Part shown: in pieces, positions 24,719 to 32,487 of the stretch
Numbering within the stretch: the stretch's first letter is position 1
Layout of the letters: each line of letters starts with the position of its first letter
Source of the DNA: Meiothermus sp. Pnk-1
Lineage (GTDB): Bacteria > Deinococcota > Deinococci > Deinococcales > Thermaceae
Assembly: GCF_003226535.1 (NCBI RefSeq)
Contig: NZ_QKOB01000021.1
Coordinates: 1-32,487, forward strand
Reading direction: 5' to 3'
DNA length: 32,487 nucleotides
Notes under the pieces: generated by a model
Told to the model about the DNA's origin: nothing
The model's input: only the letters and a program-made list of their open reading frames with translations
The model's database searches: none
Translations under genes and position numbers: made by a program

Positions 24719-25645
24719 GCTATCGAGCCGCCCCAGCAACCTCTTCGGCATCTTGCAGACCATGGTGTAGGCCGGGTCGAAGACGTTGCCCAGCTCGTAG
24801 CGCACGCCCTGGCCCATCAGCAAGGAGGCGTGGGCGGGCTCGAGCCCGTAGACCGTCTCCAGCCAGCGCAGCATCTCGCTGGTGGCGTGCTGTACACACT
24901 GGTCGAGCGGGCGGGCATTGCCCACGGTGAAGATGCACTCTTCGTTCTCGCCCCGTGGCCAGAAGATGCGCTGGCCCTTGAGGAGCTCGAGCGAGAACTG
25001 CACCTCCATGGAGATCTCGATGCCGGTTCCGGCGATCTCCCCGTCGCCCTGCAGGGCGTGGCCGTCGCCCAGGAAGAACAGCGCCCCCGGCTCGAACACG
25101 GGAAAGTACACGGTCACGCCCGCGCGAAAGCCGCGGTAGTCCATGTTGCCGCCGTGGGGGCCGGAGGTGGCGGTGGAGATGGCCTGGCCGCCCTCGGGGG
25201 CCACACCGAAGCAACCCAGCATGGGCTCGAGCTCGAGCTCGAAGCCGTGCAGGGGGCTCGCGGGATGGTCGAGCCGGGCAACCCCGACCTCGGCGTCTAC
25301 AGCCCAGTTCCAGCGCTCGCTGAAGTCGCCCGAGCGGGCCAACTCGGTCAGGTGCTCGGGCTCGAGCACGTTGGGCGCCAGCCACACCCCGGACCAGCCG
25401 CGGCAGCGGTTGGGGGTGAGGCGCTCGAGGCGCACCACCAGGGTATCGCCGGGTTCGGCCCCCTCCACGAAGAAGGGGCCGGTCATGGGGTTGCCAGGGG
25501 GTGTCACCCGCCGGTCGTGCTGGTCGAAGCCGCGGGCGTCCACGCAGGTGGTGATTACGGTATCTCCGGGGGCGACCTTCAGGACGGGGGCGTGGGGGCC
25601 CAAGGTGTGGTGATAGTGGTCGGGAGCAAAGCGATGGGTAGCCAT
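24695..25645 (-). CDS. Acetamidase/formamidase (FmdA/AmdA) family protein
   Basis: 316 residues. Family landmarks: PGDTVITTCVDARGFDQHD, NPMTGPFFVEGAEPGDTLVV, FGVAPEGGQAISTATSGPHG, GGNMDYRGFRAGVTVYFPVF and FFLGDGHALQGDGEIAGTGI. The family hydrolyses formamide, acetamide or related amides. The start at 25645 (MATHRFAPDHY) leaves a 22-bp gap to the divergent molybdenum-hydroxylase gene; upstream in-frame codons fall inside that gene. The last residues (SQTQDARR) and the TAA come from the heptamer array, so the natural C-terminus has been altered or extended. Its place beside kynurenine-pathway genes lacking kynB suggests it may deformylate N-formylkynurenine, which is inference. Confidence 0.85.
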   Translation of the reverse strand: MATHRFAPDHYHHTLGPHAPVLKVAPGDTVITTCVDARGFDQHDRRVTPPGNPMTGPFFVEGAEPGDTLVVRLERLTPNRCRGWSGVWLAPNVLEPEHLTELARSGDFSERWNWAVDAEVGVARLDHPASPLHGFELELEPMLGCFGVAPEGGQAISTATSGPHGGNMDYRGFRAGVTVYFPVFEPGALFFLGDGHALQGDGEIAGTGIEISMEVQFSLELLKGQRIFWPRGENEECIFTVGNARPLDQCVQHATSEMLRWLETVYGLEPAHASLLMGQGVRYELGNVFDPAYTMVCKMPKRLLGRLDSQTQDARR

Positions 25646-25667
25646 ACAGGGATAGCATATAAAGCGT
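25646..25667. promoter_or_regulatory. 22-bp divergent start region with overlapping -10-like boxes
   Basis: Only 22 bp separate the two start codons. The sequence is AT-rich (GATAGCATATAAAGCG). Minus strand: TATGCT 8 nt before the amidase ATG. Plus strand: TAGCAT or TATAAA 9 or 4 nt before the ATG at 25668. There is no Shine-Dalgarno on either side. Both genes are probably leaderless with -35 regions inside each other. Confidence 0.5.
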
Positions 25668-27962
25668 ATGTCCACCGCAGCGGAGCACAAAACCCCAAGC
25701 CGCTTCATCGGCAAGCCTATCCAGCGGCTCGAGGATGGCAAGTTCATCACCGGCAAGGGAACCTACCTCGACGACCTGGCCCCCGCAGGCACCCTGCACC
25801 TGATGCTGGTGCGCAGCCTCTACGCCCACGCCCGCATCAAAGGGATCGACGCCCGCGAGGCGCTGGAGGTGCCCGGCGTGCTGGCGGTCTACACCGCCCT
25901 CGACCTGCCCGAGCTATACGCGCCGGGCTCGGGTGGGCGCGAGGCCAAGGTGGTGCGGCACCCCGTGTTGGCCAAGGATTACGTGCGCTACACGGGCCAG
26001 CCGGTGGCGGCGGTGGTGGCGACCTCGAGGGAAAGCGCCCAGGACGCGCTGCAACGGGTCTACGTGGACTACGAGGCCCTGGAGGCGGTGACCGACCCGC
26101 TACAGGCTATGCAGGAGGGCACGCTGGTACACCCTGAACTGGGCACCAACCACGCCCTCCAGCGCAGGACCAGCGCTGGGGACGTGGCCGAAGCCTTCGC
26201 CAAAGCCCATCGCGTGGTGGGGGCGCGGATGGTGCAGCAGCGCCTAGCGCCCAGCCCGATGGAGCCGCGCGGCGTACTGGCGGCCTGGGACGGGATTCGC
26301 GAATCGCTCACGATCTGGTCCAGCACCCAGATGCCCCACGATCTCCGAAGCGCCATAGCCGAGGCGCTGGGCCTGGCCGAGAACCAGGTACGGGCCGTGA
26401 CCCCGGACGTGGGCGGGGCCTTCGGGGCCAAGATCAACATCTACCCGGAGGAAGTCCTGGCGGCCTACCTCACGCGCATTCTGGGCAAGCCGGTTAAATG
26501 GGTGGAGAGCCGCAGCGAGAGCTTTGTGGCGACCATCCACGGGCGGGCCCAGGTGGCCGATCTGGAAATGGCCCTGGACGCGGAAGGCAAGATCCTGGGC
26601 CTACGGGGCCGGGTGGTGGCCGACCTGGGGGCCTACATCCTCGAGACCACCCTGGGCAACGCCCCGGGTACCATTCTGATGCTGCAAGGCCCCTACGAGA
26701 TCCCAGCCATCGACCTCGAGCTGGTCTCGGTCTACACCCACGCCACCCCCACCGGGGCCTACCGGGGCGCCGGGCGGCCCGAGGCCACCTACTACCTCGA
26801 GCGCCTGATGGACATGGCCGCGCGCGAGCTGGGGCTCGATCCCGCCGAAATACGGCTCAGGAACCTGATCCAAGGGCCTTTCCCCTACAAGACCCTCACC
26901 GGGGCCAAGTACGACAGCGGAGCCTACCCCGAGACCCTGCGAAAGCTGCTCGAGCTCACCGATTACCCCGCCTTACGGGCCGAGCAGGCCCGGGCACGGG
27001 CCGAGGGCCGCCTGCTGGGCATCGGGCTTTGTGTCTACGTGGAGATCACCGGCTATGGCTGGGAGACCGGCGGGGTGCGGATCAACCCCGACGGCAGCGC
27101 GGTGGTCTTCACCGGCACCTCGCCCCACGGCCAGGGCACGGGGACCGGCTTCGCTCAGATCGTGGCCGAGCGGCTGGGCATCCCCCTCGAGCGCATCAGC
27201 ATCGTACAGGGCGACACCTTGGCAGTCCCCTTTGGCCAGGGCACCGCCGGCAGCCGCACGCTGTCGGTGGGGGGCTCGGCCATTCTGAACGCGGCGGAGA
27301 AGGTGGCCGAGAAGGTGCGGCGCATCGCCGCCCACCTGCTCGAGGCCGCCCCCGAGGACATCGTCCTCACCGAGGGGGGTTGGGGGGTGCAGGGCACCGA
27401 TAGGGCGGTGAGCCTCGAGCAGGTCGCCCAGGCGGCCTACAACCCGCGCAAGCTGCCCCCAGATTTGGAGCCGGGGCTCGAGGGCCAGGCTACCTTCAAC
27501 CTCAAGGAGGCCAACTACCCCTTCGGCGCTCACCTGGCCCTGGTCGAGCTCGACCGCGAGACCGGGCAGGTGCGGGTGCTGCGCTACGTGGCCCTCGACG
27601 ACGTGGGGGTGGTGGTCAACCCCCTGCTGGTCCAGGGGCAGCAGCAGGGCGGGGTAGCGCAGGGGCTCGGGCAGGCGCTCTACGAGGGCATCCGCTACGA
27701 CGAGACCGGGCAGAACCAGAGCGCGAGCTTGCTCGAGTACAACCTCCCCCGCGCCGACCAGGTGGTATGGGTGGAGGCCCACCGGGGCAACACCCCCTCC
27801 CCTACCAACCCCCTGGGGGCCAAGGGCATTGGCGAGGCGGGCACCATCGGGGCCACGCCCACCATCGTCAATGCGGTGATGGACGCGCTGGGCCTCAAGC
27901 ACCTCGACATGCCGCTCACCCCCGAGAAGGTCTGGCGGGCCCTGCGGCAAGGGCAGGGGTAG
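25668..27962 (+). CDS. Molybdenum hydroxylase large subunit (xanthine dehydrogenase / CoxL family)
   Basis: 764 residues. N-terminal [20 protein letters not shown] is the XDH/CoxL opening. Molybdopterin-binding motifs [39 protein letters not shown] and [20 protein letters not shown] follow, and the catalytic glutamate is E723 in [12 protein letters not shown]. The AYRGAGR loop lacks the Cys of true form I CO dehydrogenase (AYRCSFR), so CO oxidation is unlikely. An N-heterocycle or aldehyde is a more likely substrate. The FAD and 2Fe-2S partner subunits that the family needs are not in the window. The gene is followed after 10 nt by kynU. Confidence 0.88.
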   Translation: MSTAAEHKTPSRFIGKPIQRLEDGKFITGKGTYLDDLAPAGTLHLMLVRSLYAHARIKGIDAREALEVPGVLAVYTALDLPELYAPGSGGREAKVVRHPVLAKDYVRYTGQPVAAVVATSRESAQDALQRVYVDYEALEAVTDPLQAMQEGTLVHPELGTNHALQRRTSAGDVAEAFAKAHRVVGARMVQQRLAPSPMEPRGVLAAWDGIRESLTIWSSTQMPHDLRSAIAEALGLAENQVRAVTPDVGGAFGAKINIYPEEVLAAYLTRILGKPVKWVESRSESFVATIHGRAQVADLEMALDAEGKILGLRGRVVADLGAYILETTLGNAPGTILMLQGPYEIPAIDLELVSVYTHATPTGAYRGAGRPEATYYLERLMDMAARELGLDPAEIRLRNLIQGPFPYKTLTGAKYDSGAYPETLRKLLELTDYPALRAEQARARAEGRLLGIGLCVYVEITGYGWETGGVRINPDGSAVVFTGTSPHGQGTGTGFAQIVAERLGIPLERISIVQGDTLAVPFGQGTAGSRTLSVGGSAILNAAEKVAEKVRRIAAHLLEAAPEDIVLTEGGWGVQGTDRAVSLEQVAQAAYNPRKLPPDLEPGLEGQATFNLKEANYPFGAHLALVELDRETGQVRVLRYVALDDVGVVVNPLLVQGQQQGGVAQGLGQALYEGIRYDETGQNQSASLLEYNLPRADQVVWVEAHRGNTPSPTNPLGAKGIGEAGTIGATPTIVNAVMDALGLKHLDMPLTPEKVWRALRQGQG

Positions 27963-27965
27963 ACT
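27960..27965 (+). promoter_or_regulatory. Possible -10 (TAGACT) of kynU overlapping the upstream stop
   Basis: TAGACT starts with the TAG stop of the molybdenum-hydroxylase gene and ends 7 nt before the kynU ATG at 27973; there is no Shine-Dalgarno. This is the leaderless spacing seen at other genes here. Read-through from the upstream gene is also likely. Confidence 0.4.
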
Positions 27966-27972
27966 GTCAGCT

Positions 27973-29208
27973 ATGACAACCCGAGCCGACCTGGCCGCGC
28001 TGGACCAGAGCGACCCCTTAGCCCGCAAGCGCGAGGAGTTCTTCGTCCCCGAGGGCCTGATCTACCTCGACGGCAACTCGCTGGGAGCCCTGCCCAAGGC
28101 GGTGATAGGGCACCTCGAGCACGTGGTGAAGGAGCAGTGGGGCCGCGACCTCATCACGAGTTGGAACAAGCACGGCTGGATCGACCTTGCCGAACGCGTA
28201 GGCGCCAAGATCGCCCGCTTGATCGGGGCCGAACCCGACGAGGTGGTGGCCGCGGACTCCACCAGCGTCAACCTCTTCAAGGTGCTGCTGGCCGCGCTCA
28301 AGCTGCGCCCCGAGCGCCCGGTGATCGTCTCCGACATCGACAACTTCCCCACCGACCTCTACATCGCGCAGGGGGTCAACCAGCTCCTGGGCGGGCGCTA
28401 CGAGCTGCGGCTGGTGAAGAAGGACCAGCTCGAGGCCGCCCTCGATGAGCACACGGCGGTGCTGATGCTCACCGAGGTGGATTACCGCAGCGGCTGGCGC
28501 TACGACATGGCCGCCCTGACCCGGCTGGCCCAGCAGAAGGGCGCCCTGGTGATCTGGGACCTGGCCCACAGCGCGGGGGCCTTCCCGGTGCGCCTCAACG
28601 CCTGCAACGCCGACTTCGCGGTGGGCTGCGGCTACAAGTACCTGTGCGGCGGGCCGGGTGCCCCGGCCTTCCTCTACGTGGCCCGGCGGCACCAGAGCGC
28701 GGTCCTGCCCTTTCTCAGCGGCTGGATGGGTCACCGCGCCCCCTTCGCCTTCGACCCCTTCTACGACCCCGCCGAGGGGGTCCAGCGCATGAAGGTGGGC
28801 ACCCCGCCGGTGCTGAGCCTCTCCGCGCTGGACAAGGCCCTGGAGGTCTTCGCCGACGTGGACATGGAGGAGCTGCGGCGCAAGTCGCTGCGCCTGGGCG
28901 ATGTGTTCATCGAGCGGATGGAGCCCCTGTGCCGGCGCTACGGCTTCGAGCTCGTCACGCCCCTCGAGCCCGAGCGCCGGGGCAGCCAGGTGGCCTACGC
29001 CCACCCCGAAGGCTACGCTATCATGCAGGCCCTCATCGCCGAAGGCGTGATCGGGGATTTTCGCGCTCCCAACATCCTGCGCTTCGGCTTCACCCCGCTC
29101 TACCTGCGCTACCAGGAGGTGGCCGAGGCGGTGGAGCGGCTCGAGCGGGTGATGAGCCGGGAACTGTGGAAGGCCGAGCGCTTCCGCGAGCGGGCCAAAG
29201 TCACCTGA
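27973..29208 (+). CDS. kynU: Kynureninase
   Basis: 411 residues, typical length. PLP enzyme that splits kynurenine into anthranilate and alanine. Seen: LDGNSLGALP (32-41), the phosphate-binding ADSTSVNLFK, the PLP-pairing Asp of VIWDLAHSAGAFPV, the Schiff-base Lys222 in GCGYKYLCGGPG, and the C-terminal RAPNILRFGFTPLY that binds the carboxylate. Downstream by 18 nt is tryptophan 2,3-dioxygenase. Together they take tryptophan to anthranilate, provided something removes the formyl group in between. Confidence 0.96.
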   Translation: MTTRADLAALDQSDPLARKREEFFVPEGLIYLDGNSLGALPKAVIGHLEHVVKEQWGRDLITSWNKHGWIDLAERVGAKIARLIGAEPDEVVAADSTSVNLFKVLLAALKLRPERPVIVSDIDNFPTDLYIAQGVNQLLGGRYELRLVKKDQLEAALDEHTAVLMLTEVDYRSGWRYDMAALTRLAQQKGALVIWDLAHSAGAFPVRLNACNADFAVGCGYKYLCGGPGAPAFLYVARRHQSAVLPFLSGWMGHRAPFAFDPFYDPAEGVQRMKVGTPPVLSLSALDKALEVFADVDMEELRRKSLRLGDVFIERMEPLCRRYGFELVTPLEPERRGSQVAYAHPEGYAIMQALIAEGVIGDFRAPNILRFGFTPLYLRYQEVAEAVERLERVMSRELWKAERFRERAKVT

Positions 29209-29226
29209 TTCCCCTGAGGTTCCAGC

Positions 29227-30057
29227 ATGAATAAACCCAATCCTGCCGAAGGTGCCTACACCGACTTCAAGAACAGCCTGTCCTATGGCGATTACTTGGC
29301 CCTTGACGAGCTGCTCTCGGCCCAGCGCCCCCTCACCCCAGCCCACGACGAAGTGCTGTTCATCGTCATCCACCAGGTCTCGGAATTGTGGATGAAGCTC
29401 ATCATTCACGAGCTCGAGGGCGCGATGCAGCTTCTGAAGCAGGGGGTCATCGACCCCTCGCTCAAGATGCTCACCCGGGTCTGCCGGGCCCAGGAACAGA
29501 TGACCAGCGCCTGGGAAGTGCTCAAGACCATGACCCCCAGCGATTACCTCGAGTTCCGCTCCGCTTTCGGGCAGGCCTCGGGCTTCCAGTCCTACCAGTA
29601 CCGCCTCATCGAGTTCCTGCTGGGCAACCGCAACCCCTTCATGATGCGGCCCCACGAGCACCGGCCCGACCACCACGCGCTGCTGCAAGACGCCCTGAGC
29701 TCCCCCAGCCTCTACGACCTGTCCCTGCGCCTTTTGGCCCAGCGGGGCTTCACAATTCCTGCCGAGGTGCTGGAGCGCGACTTCGCCAAGCCCTACGAGC
29801 CCAACCCAGCGGTGCTTCAGGCTTGGCTCGAGGTCTACCGTAACACCCTCGAGCACTGGGACCTCTACTACCTGGCCGAGAAGCTCATCGACGTGGAGGA
29901 TAACTTCCGCCGCTGGCGCTTCAATCACCTCACCACCGTCGAGCGCATGATCGGCCACAAACGCGGCAGCGGGGGCACGGCGGGGGTGGGGTATCTGAAA
30001 AAGGTGCTTGAGGTGGTGCTCTTCCCCGAGCTGTGGCAGGTGCGCACGGAGCTATAA
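29227..30057 (+). CDS. kynA: Tryptophan 2,3-dioxygenase
   Basis: 276 residues, the bacterial TDO length. The heme enzyme opens the indole ring of L-tryptophan to give N-formylkynurenine. Seen: SLSYGDYLALDELL, FIVIHQVSELWMKLIIHEL with the distal His49, SGFQSYQYRLIEFLLGN, and RFNHLTTVERMIGHKRGSGG with the proximal heme His234 and the substrate-binding GSGGT loop. GAGG lies 8 nt before the ATG. Last gene of the plus-strand catabolic block; a hairpin follows the stop. Confidence 0.97.
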   Translation: MNKPNPAEGAYTDFKNSLSYGDYLALDELLSAQRPLTPAHDEVLFIVIHQVSELWMKLIIHELEGAMQLLKQGVIDPSLKMLTRVCRAQEQMTSAWEVLKTMTPSDYLEFRSAFGQASGFQSYQYRLIEFLLGNRNPFMMRPHEHRPDHHALLQDALSSPSLYDLSLRLLAQRGFTIPAEVLERDFAKPYEPNPAVLQAWLEVYRNTLEHWDLYYLAEKLIDVEDNFRRWRFNHLTTVERMIGHKRGSGGTAGVGYLKKVLEVVLFPELWQVRTEL

Positions 30058-30063
30058 ACGCCG

Positions 30064-30091
30064 CCGGCACAGCCGTAACAGGCTGTGCCGG
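30064..30091. terminator. Hairpin between convergent kynA and rplA
   Basis: 11-bp perfect stem CCGGCACAGCC / GGCTGTGCCGG with loop GTAACA, 6 nt after the kynA stop and 15 nt after the rplA stop on the other strand. No T-run on either side. Probably a shared bidirectional hairpin. Confidence 0.6.
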
Positions 30092-30106
30092 GCATCCGAG
30101 CAACCC

Positions 30107-30796
30107 CTAGGCGTAGGGGTTCACCCGGATCGAGGGGCCCATGGTGGTGGTGATGTAGACGCTGCGCAGAAAAGTCCCTTTGGCGCCCTCAGGCTTAGCC
30201 CCCTCCACCGCGCGGATAAAAGCCCGCAGGTTCTCGGCGATCTTGTCCGGGGTGAAGCTGGCCTTGCCGATGGGGGCGTGGACCACCCCGGTCTTGTCGT
30301 TGCGGAACTCGATCCGACCGGCTTTGATCTCGCGCACGATCTCGGCGATGTTGAAGCCCACCGTCCCAGCCTTGGGGTTGGGCAGCAGGCCACGCGGACC
30401 GAGCACTCGGCCCAGCTTGGAACCCACCGCACCCATCACGTCCGGGGTGGCGACCACCGCGTCGAAGTCGGAGCGGCCCGCCAGGATCTCCTGGATGATC
30501 TCCTCCCCGGCGGCGATGTCGGCTCCGGCGTCGCGGGCCTCGATGATCTTATCGCCCTTGGCGATGGCCAGCACCCGCACGCTGCGGCCTGTGCCGTGGG
30601 GCAGGGCCACGGTAGAGCGCACGTTCTGGTCAGACTTACGCGCGTCGATGCCGAGCTTGATGTGGGCCTCGACGGTCTCGTCAAAACGAGCCGACTTGAT
30701 CTCAGGGATCAGCTTGGCCGCCTCCTCGATGGAGTAGACCTTGTTGGGGTCAATCTTCTCCAGCAAAGCGCGGTAGCGTTTGCCGTGCTTAGGCAT
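30107..30796 (-). CDS. rplA: 50S ribosomal protein L1
   Basis: 229 residues. Seen: [20 protein letters not shown], the RNA-binding region [20 protein letters not shown], and the signature [21 protein letters not shown]1 forms the mobile stalk at the E site and in many bacteria represses its own mRNA. Overlaps the end of rplK by 8 nt. Confidence 0.98.
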   Translation of the reverse strand: MPKHGKRYRALLEKIDPNKVYSIEEAAKLIPEIKSARFDETVEAHIKLGIDARKSDQNVRSTVALPHGTGRSVRVLAIAKGDKIIEARDAGADIAAGEEIIQEILAGRSDFDAVVATPDVMGAVGSKLGRVLGPRGLLPNPKAGTVGFNIAEIVREIKAGRIEFRNDKTGVVHAPIGKASFTPDKIAENLRAFIRAVEGAKPEGAKGTFLRSVYITTTMGPSIRVNPYA

Positions 30797-31223
30797 GGGG
30801 CACCCCCGTCACTTCCAGGCCCATCGAGCGGGCCGAACCGGCGATCATGCGGGCGGCGGCCTCGAGGTCGGTGGCGTTCATGTCGGGCAGCTTCTGCTTG
30901 GCGATGGCCAAGCACTGCTCCCAGGTGATCTTCCCGGCCTTTTCACGCCCGGCTTTCTGGCTGCCTTTCTCGATCCCCGCAGCCTTGCGAATGAGGTACG
31001 AAGCGGGTGGGGTTTTAGTGATGAAGGTAAAGCTGCGGTCGGAGTAGATGGTGATCTCCACCGGCACGATGGCATCGCCCATGCTGGCCGAAGCCGCGTT
31101 GAACTGCTTGACGAACTCCATGATGTTTGCGCCGTGCTGCCCCAAAGCCGGGCCGACGGGCGGCGCAGGTGTAGCTTTTCCAGCCGGAAGCTGGAGTTTA
31201 ACGATGGCGTTGATCTTCTTCAT
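30789..31223 (-). CDS. rplK: 50S ribosomal protein L11
   Basis: 144 residues. N-terminal [20 protein letters not shown] and [16 protein letters not shown] (factor-binding and thiostrepton-site region), then the rRNA-binding C-terminal domain. GGAG lies just before the ATG. A 62-nt gap follows nusG and holds only a 4-bp stem (CCTC/GAGG, 31242-31256), too little to call an L1 operator. Confidence 0.98.
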   Translation of the reverse strand: MKKINAIVKLQLPAGKATPAPPVGPALGQHGANIMEFVKQFNAASASMGDAIVPVEITIYSDRSFTFITKTPPASYLIRKAAGIEKGSQKAGREKAGKITWEQCLAIAKQKLPDMNATDLEAAARMIAGSARSMGLEVTGVPHA

Positions 31224-31285
31224 TTATTCTCCTTTTGGCTCCCTCTAAATTCGAGGTGTTATCGCCCATACCTTAGCGATCAACC

Positions 31286-31843
31286 CTAAGCACGAACGAC
31301 CTGGGCAAAATCGAGCTCCACCGGGGTCTCGCGCCCAAAGATGCTGACCAGTACCTTGACCTTCTGGCGCTCCAGGTTGACTTCGCCCACCACACCGGTG
31401 AAGTCTGCGAAGGGACCGCTCACCACCCGCACCACGTCGCCTTCCTTGAAGGAGACCTGCGGCTTGGGGGCTTCCTTCTTCCCCGCCAACCCGCTGGCCT
31501 CGAGGATGTGCTGCACCTCGTCGGGGGTAAGCGGAACCGGGCGAGTAGCGGTACCGACGAACCCGGTCACGCCAGGGGTGCCCCGCACCGCCTCCCAAGC
31601 CTCGTTGACCTCGGCAGGGTCGTCTCCCATGTCCATCTGTACGAAGACGTAACCGGGAAACAGCTTACGGCGCACCACCTCTTTCTTGCCGCCGTCGCGG
31701 TGCTCGACCACCTCTTCGGTCGGGATCAGGACTTGGTAGATCAGGTTGCCCATGTTGAGCGCGGCGACCCGCTTCTCGAGGTTAGCTTTGACCTTGTCCT
31801 CGTACCCTACGTAGGTGTGGACGGCGTACCATTCGATGCTCAT
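31286..31843 (-). CDS. nusG: Transcription termination/antitermination protein NusG
   Basis: 185 residues. NGN domain with [20 protein letters not shown] and [13 protein letters not shown], a linker with the Lys-rich [12 protein letters not shown], then the KOW domain [20 protein letters not shown]. It binds the RNA polymerase clamp and links it to ribosomes or Rho. 13 nt after secE. Confidence 0.98.
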   Translation of the reverse strand: MSIEWYAVHTYVGYEDKVKANLEKRVAALNMGNLIYQVLIPTEEVVEHRDGGKKEVVRRKLFPGYVFVQMDMGDDPAEVNEAWEAVRGTPGVTGFVGTATRPVPLTPDEVQHILEASGLAGKKEAPKPQVSFKEGDVVRVVSGPFADFTGVVGEVNLERQKVKVLVSIFGRETPVELDFAQVVRA

Positions 31844-31856
31844 AAGCCCGCCTGCC

Positions 31857-32078
31857 TTACCTGCTGATGAAGCTGATGAGGTTGCGGAAGATCAGATCGT
31901 AAAGGCCCAACACCACCATGAAAAAGGCCGTCACTAGCAGGATGACCTCGGTGGACTGGACGATCTCTTGACGGGTGGGCCAGGTGACCCGGGAAAGCTC
32001 GGCCCGCGACTCGCGGAAATAGTTCACCACGCGCTGGGGAAAGCTCCGCCGGGGGGTGAGCTCGCTCTTCTCGGCCAT
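31857..32078 (-). CDS. secE: Preprotein translocase subunit SecE
   Basis: 73 residues, the short single-helix form. The cytoplasmic amphipathic part is [20 protein letters not shown] with the conserved TWPT...E. It is followed by one membrane helix ([20 protein letters not shown]). SecE clamps SecY in the translocon. Its ATG shares one base with the rpmG stop (TAATG). Confidence 0.96.
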   Translation of the reverse strand: MAEKSELTPRRSFPQRVVNYFRESRAELSRVTWPTRQEIVQSTEVILLVTAFFMVVLGLYDLIFRNLISFISR

Positions 32079-32242
32079 TAGACTTTGACTTCCTTATGGA
32101 CGGTGTGCTTTTTGTCCCAGGGGCAGTATTTGCGCAGCTCGAGCTTACCGCTGCTGTTGCGCCGGTTCTTCTCGGTGGCGTAGTTGCGACGCTTGCACTC
32201 CGTGCACTCGAGCAAGATCTTGATGCGGATATCGCTAGCCAT
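32078..32242 (-). CDS. rpmG: 50S ribosomal protein L33 with one zinc cysteine replaced
   Basis: 54 residues. [20 protein letters not shown] supplies C13 and C16. The second half of the zinc ribbon reads [19 protein letters not shown]40 is present, but the residue expected to be the fourth Cys (as in Thermus CPWCRKHT) is Asp43. I chose the ATG at 32242, preceded by AGAAGGTGAACGT; an upstream in-frame start would be in the palindrome. Whether zinc is still bound is open. Confidence 0.95.
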   Translation of the reverse strand: MASDIRIKILLECTECKRRNYATEKNRRNSSGKLELRKYCPWDKKHTVHKEVKV

Positions 32243-32274
32243 ACGTTCACCTTCTCTGGCGCGGCTGCGCCGTG

Positions 32275-32304
32275 TGCACCCAGCCGGGTACCCGGCTGGG
32301 TGCA
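32275..32304. terminator. 30-bp perfect palindrome downstream of tuf
   Basis: TGCACCCAGCCGGGT and its exact complement. On the plus strand it is followed by a T-rich stretch; on the tuf (minus) side the hairpin comes after the A-rich complement and is followed by GC-rich sequence with another small stem (GGCGC-GGCT-GCGCC). It separates tuf from rpmG. Confidence 0.65.
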
Positions 32305-32316
32305 TATCTTTTTATT

Positions 32317-32487
32317 TTACTCCAGGATCTTGGTCACGACGCCCGCACCCACGGTGCGTCCACCTTCCCGAATGGCAAAGCGCAGCCCTTCCTCCAAGGC
32401 AATCGGCTTGATCAGCTGCACCGTGAAGGTGATGTTATCCCCAGGCATCACCATCTCCACACCCCCCGGCAGCGTCACATCCCCCGT
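32317..32487 (-). CDS. tuf: Elongation factor Tu (3' end only)
   Basis: The last 56 residues read [18 protein letters not shown], then [20 protein letters not shown] and [16 protein letters not shown], the C-terminal domain 3 of EF-Tu. The remainder is beyond the window. tuf next to rpmG-secE-nusG is the usual bacterial order. Confidence 0.98.
   Translation of the reverse strand, partial: TGDVTLPGGVEMVMPGDNITFTVQLIKPIALEEGLRFAIREGGRTVGAGVVTKILE

Noticed and set aside
24485-26137. 550-codon plus-strand reading frame starting in the repeat element
   Set aside because: Runs through the repeats, antisense to the amidase and out of frame with the molybdenum-hydroxylase gene; not a plausible protein.
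25668-27962. Form I carbon monoxide dehydrogenase (coxL)
   Set aside because: The active-site loop is AYRGAGR, not the AYRCSFR that carries the Cu-binding Cys, and coxM/coxS are absent.
28018-29958. 646-codon minus-strand reading frame across kynU and kynA
   Set aside because: Antisense shadow of two well-supported genes in high-GC DNA; composition is His/Val/Gly rich without motifs.
32243-32316. tRNA gene between tuf and rpmG
   Set aside because: The spacer is filled by a perfect palindrome and a small stem; no cloverleaf.

Overview
The window is a GC-rich (roughly 65%) chromosomal segment from a member of the Thermaceae (Deinococcota), most likely Meiothermus, Allomeiothermus or Calidithermus. 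The evidence is a two-OB-fold SSB ending in the Thermus-type tail, an RNA polymerase beta' of 1527 residues with the large Thermus-type N-terminal insertion and the same zinc cysteine numbering as Thermus, several starts that look leaderless (TANNNT 6-7 nt before ATG/GTG), and a very strong excess of the palindrome CTCGAG. No database search was possible; family assignments come from recognised motifs.

Layout: (1) 1-2160: 3' part of a large, probably secreted protein with Ig-like modules, FG-GAP/VCBS repeats and a ThuA domain. (2) 2161-4128: a decayed island whose remnants (MFS permease, ABC-transporter ATPase, SARP/AfsR-like regulator) look Thermus-derived. It carries frameshifts, an in-frame stop and a chimeric ORF, and ends at a small array of 7-bp repeats. 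(3) 4152-15008: housekeeping and metabolic genes: a beta-hydroxyacid dehydrogenase, a GH13 alpha-glucosidase, a DUF3054 membrane protein, lipA-lipB, a Yip1-type membrane protein, the rpsF-ssb-rpsR-rplI group, two tandem TenA-like proteins, an alpha/beta-hydrolase whose nucleophile is missing, a small unknown protein and a class II aldolase. (4) 15025-24479: rplJ-rplL-rpoB-rpoC with an L10 leader RNA, a clear promoter, and a terminator plus second promoter between rplL and rpoB. (5) 24540-24718: a composite repeat element, with an array of heptamers on each side of 2.3 copies of a hairpin-forming ~41-bp unit. (6) 24695-30057: a catabolic block with an acetamidase/formamidase divergent from a lone molybdenum-hydroxylase large subunit, kynureninase and tryptophan 2,3-dioxygenase. 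(7) 30107-32487: the other half of the ribosomal/RNAP neighbourhood, tuf(partial)-rpmG-secE-nusG-rplK-rplA.

How it fits together: the minus strand is almost all translation and transcription machinery. The kyn block lies on the plus strand and separates rplA from rplJ. TDO and kynureninase would convert tryptophan to N-formylkynurenine and kynurenine to anthranilate plus alanine. The deformylation step between them has no canonical KynB gene here, and the neighbouring FmdA-family amidase is the obvious candidate to test. The features most worth a second look are the heptamer/hairpin element and its partner at the edge of the decayed island, the CTCGAG excess, and the nucleophile-less hydrolase.
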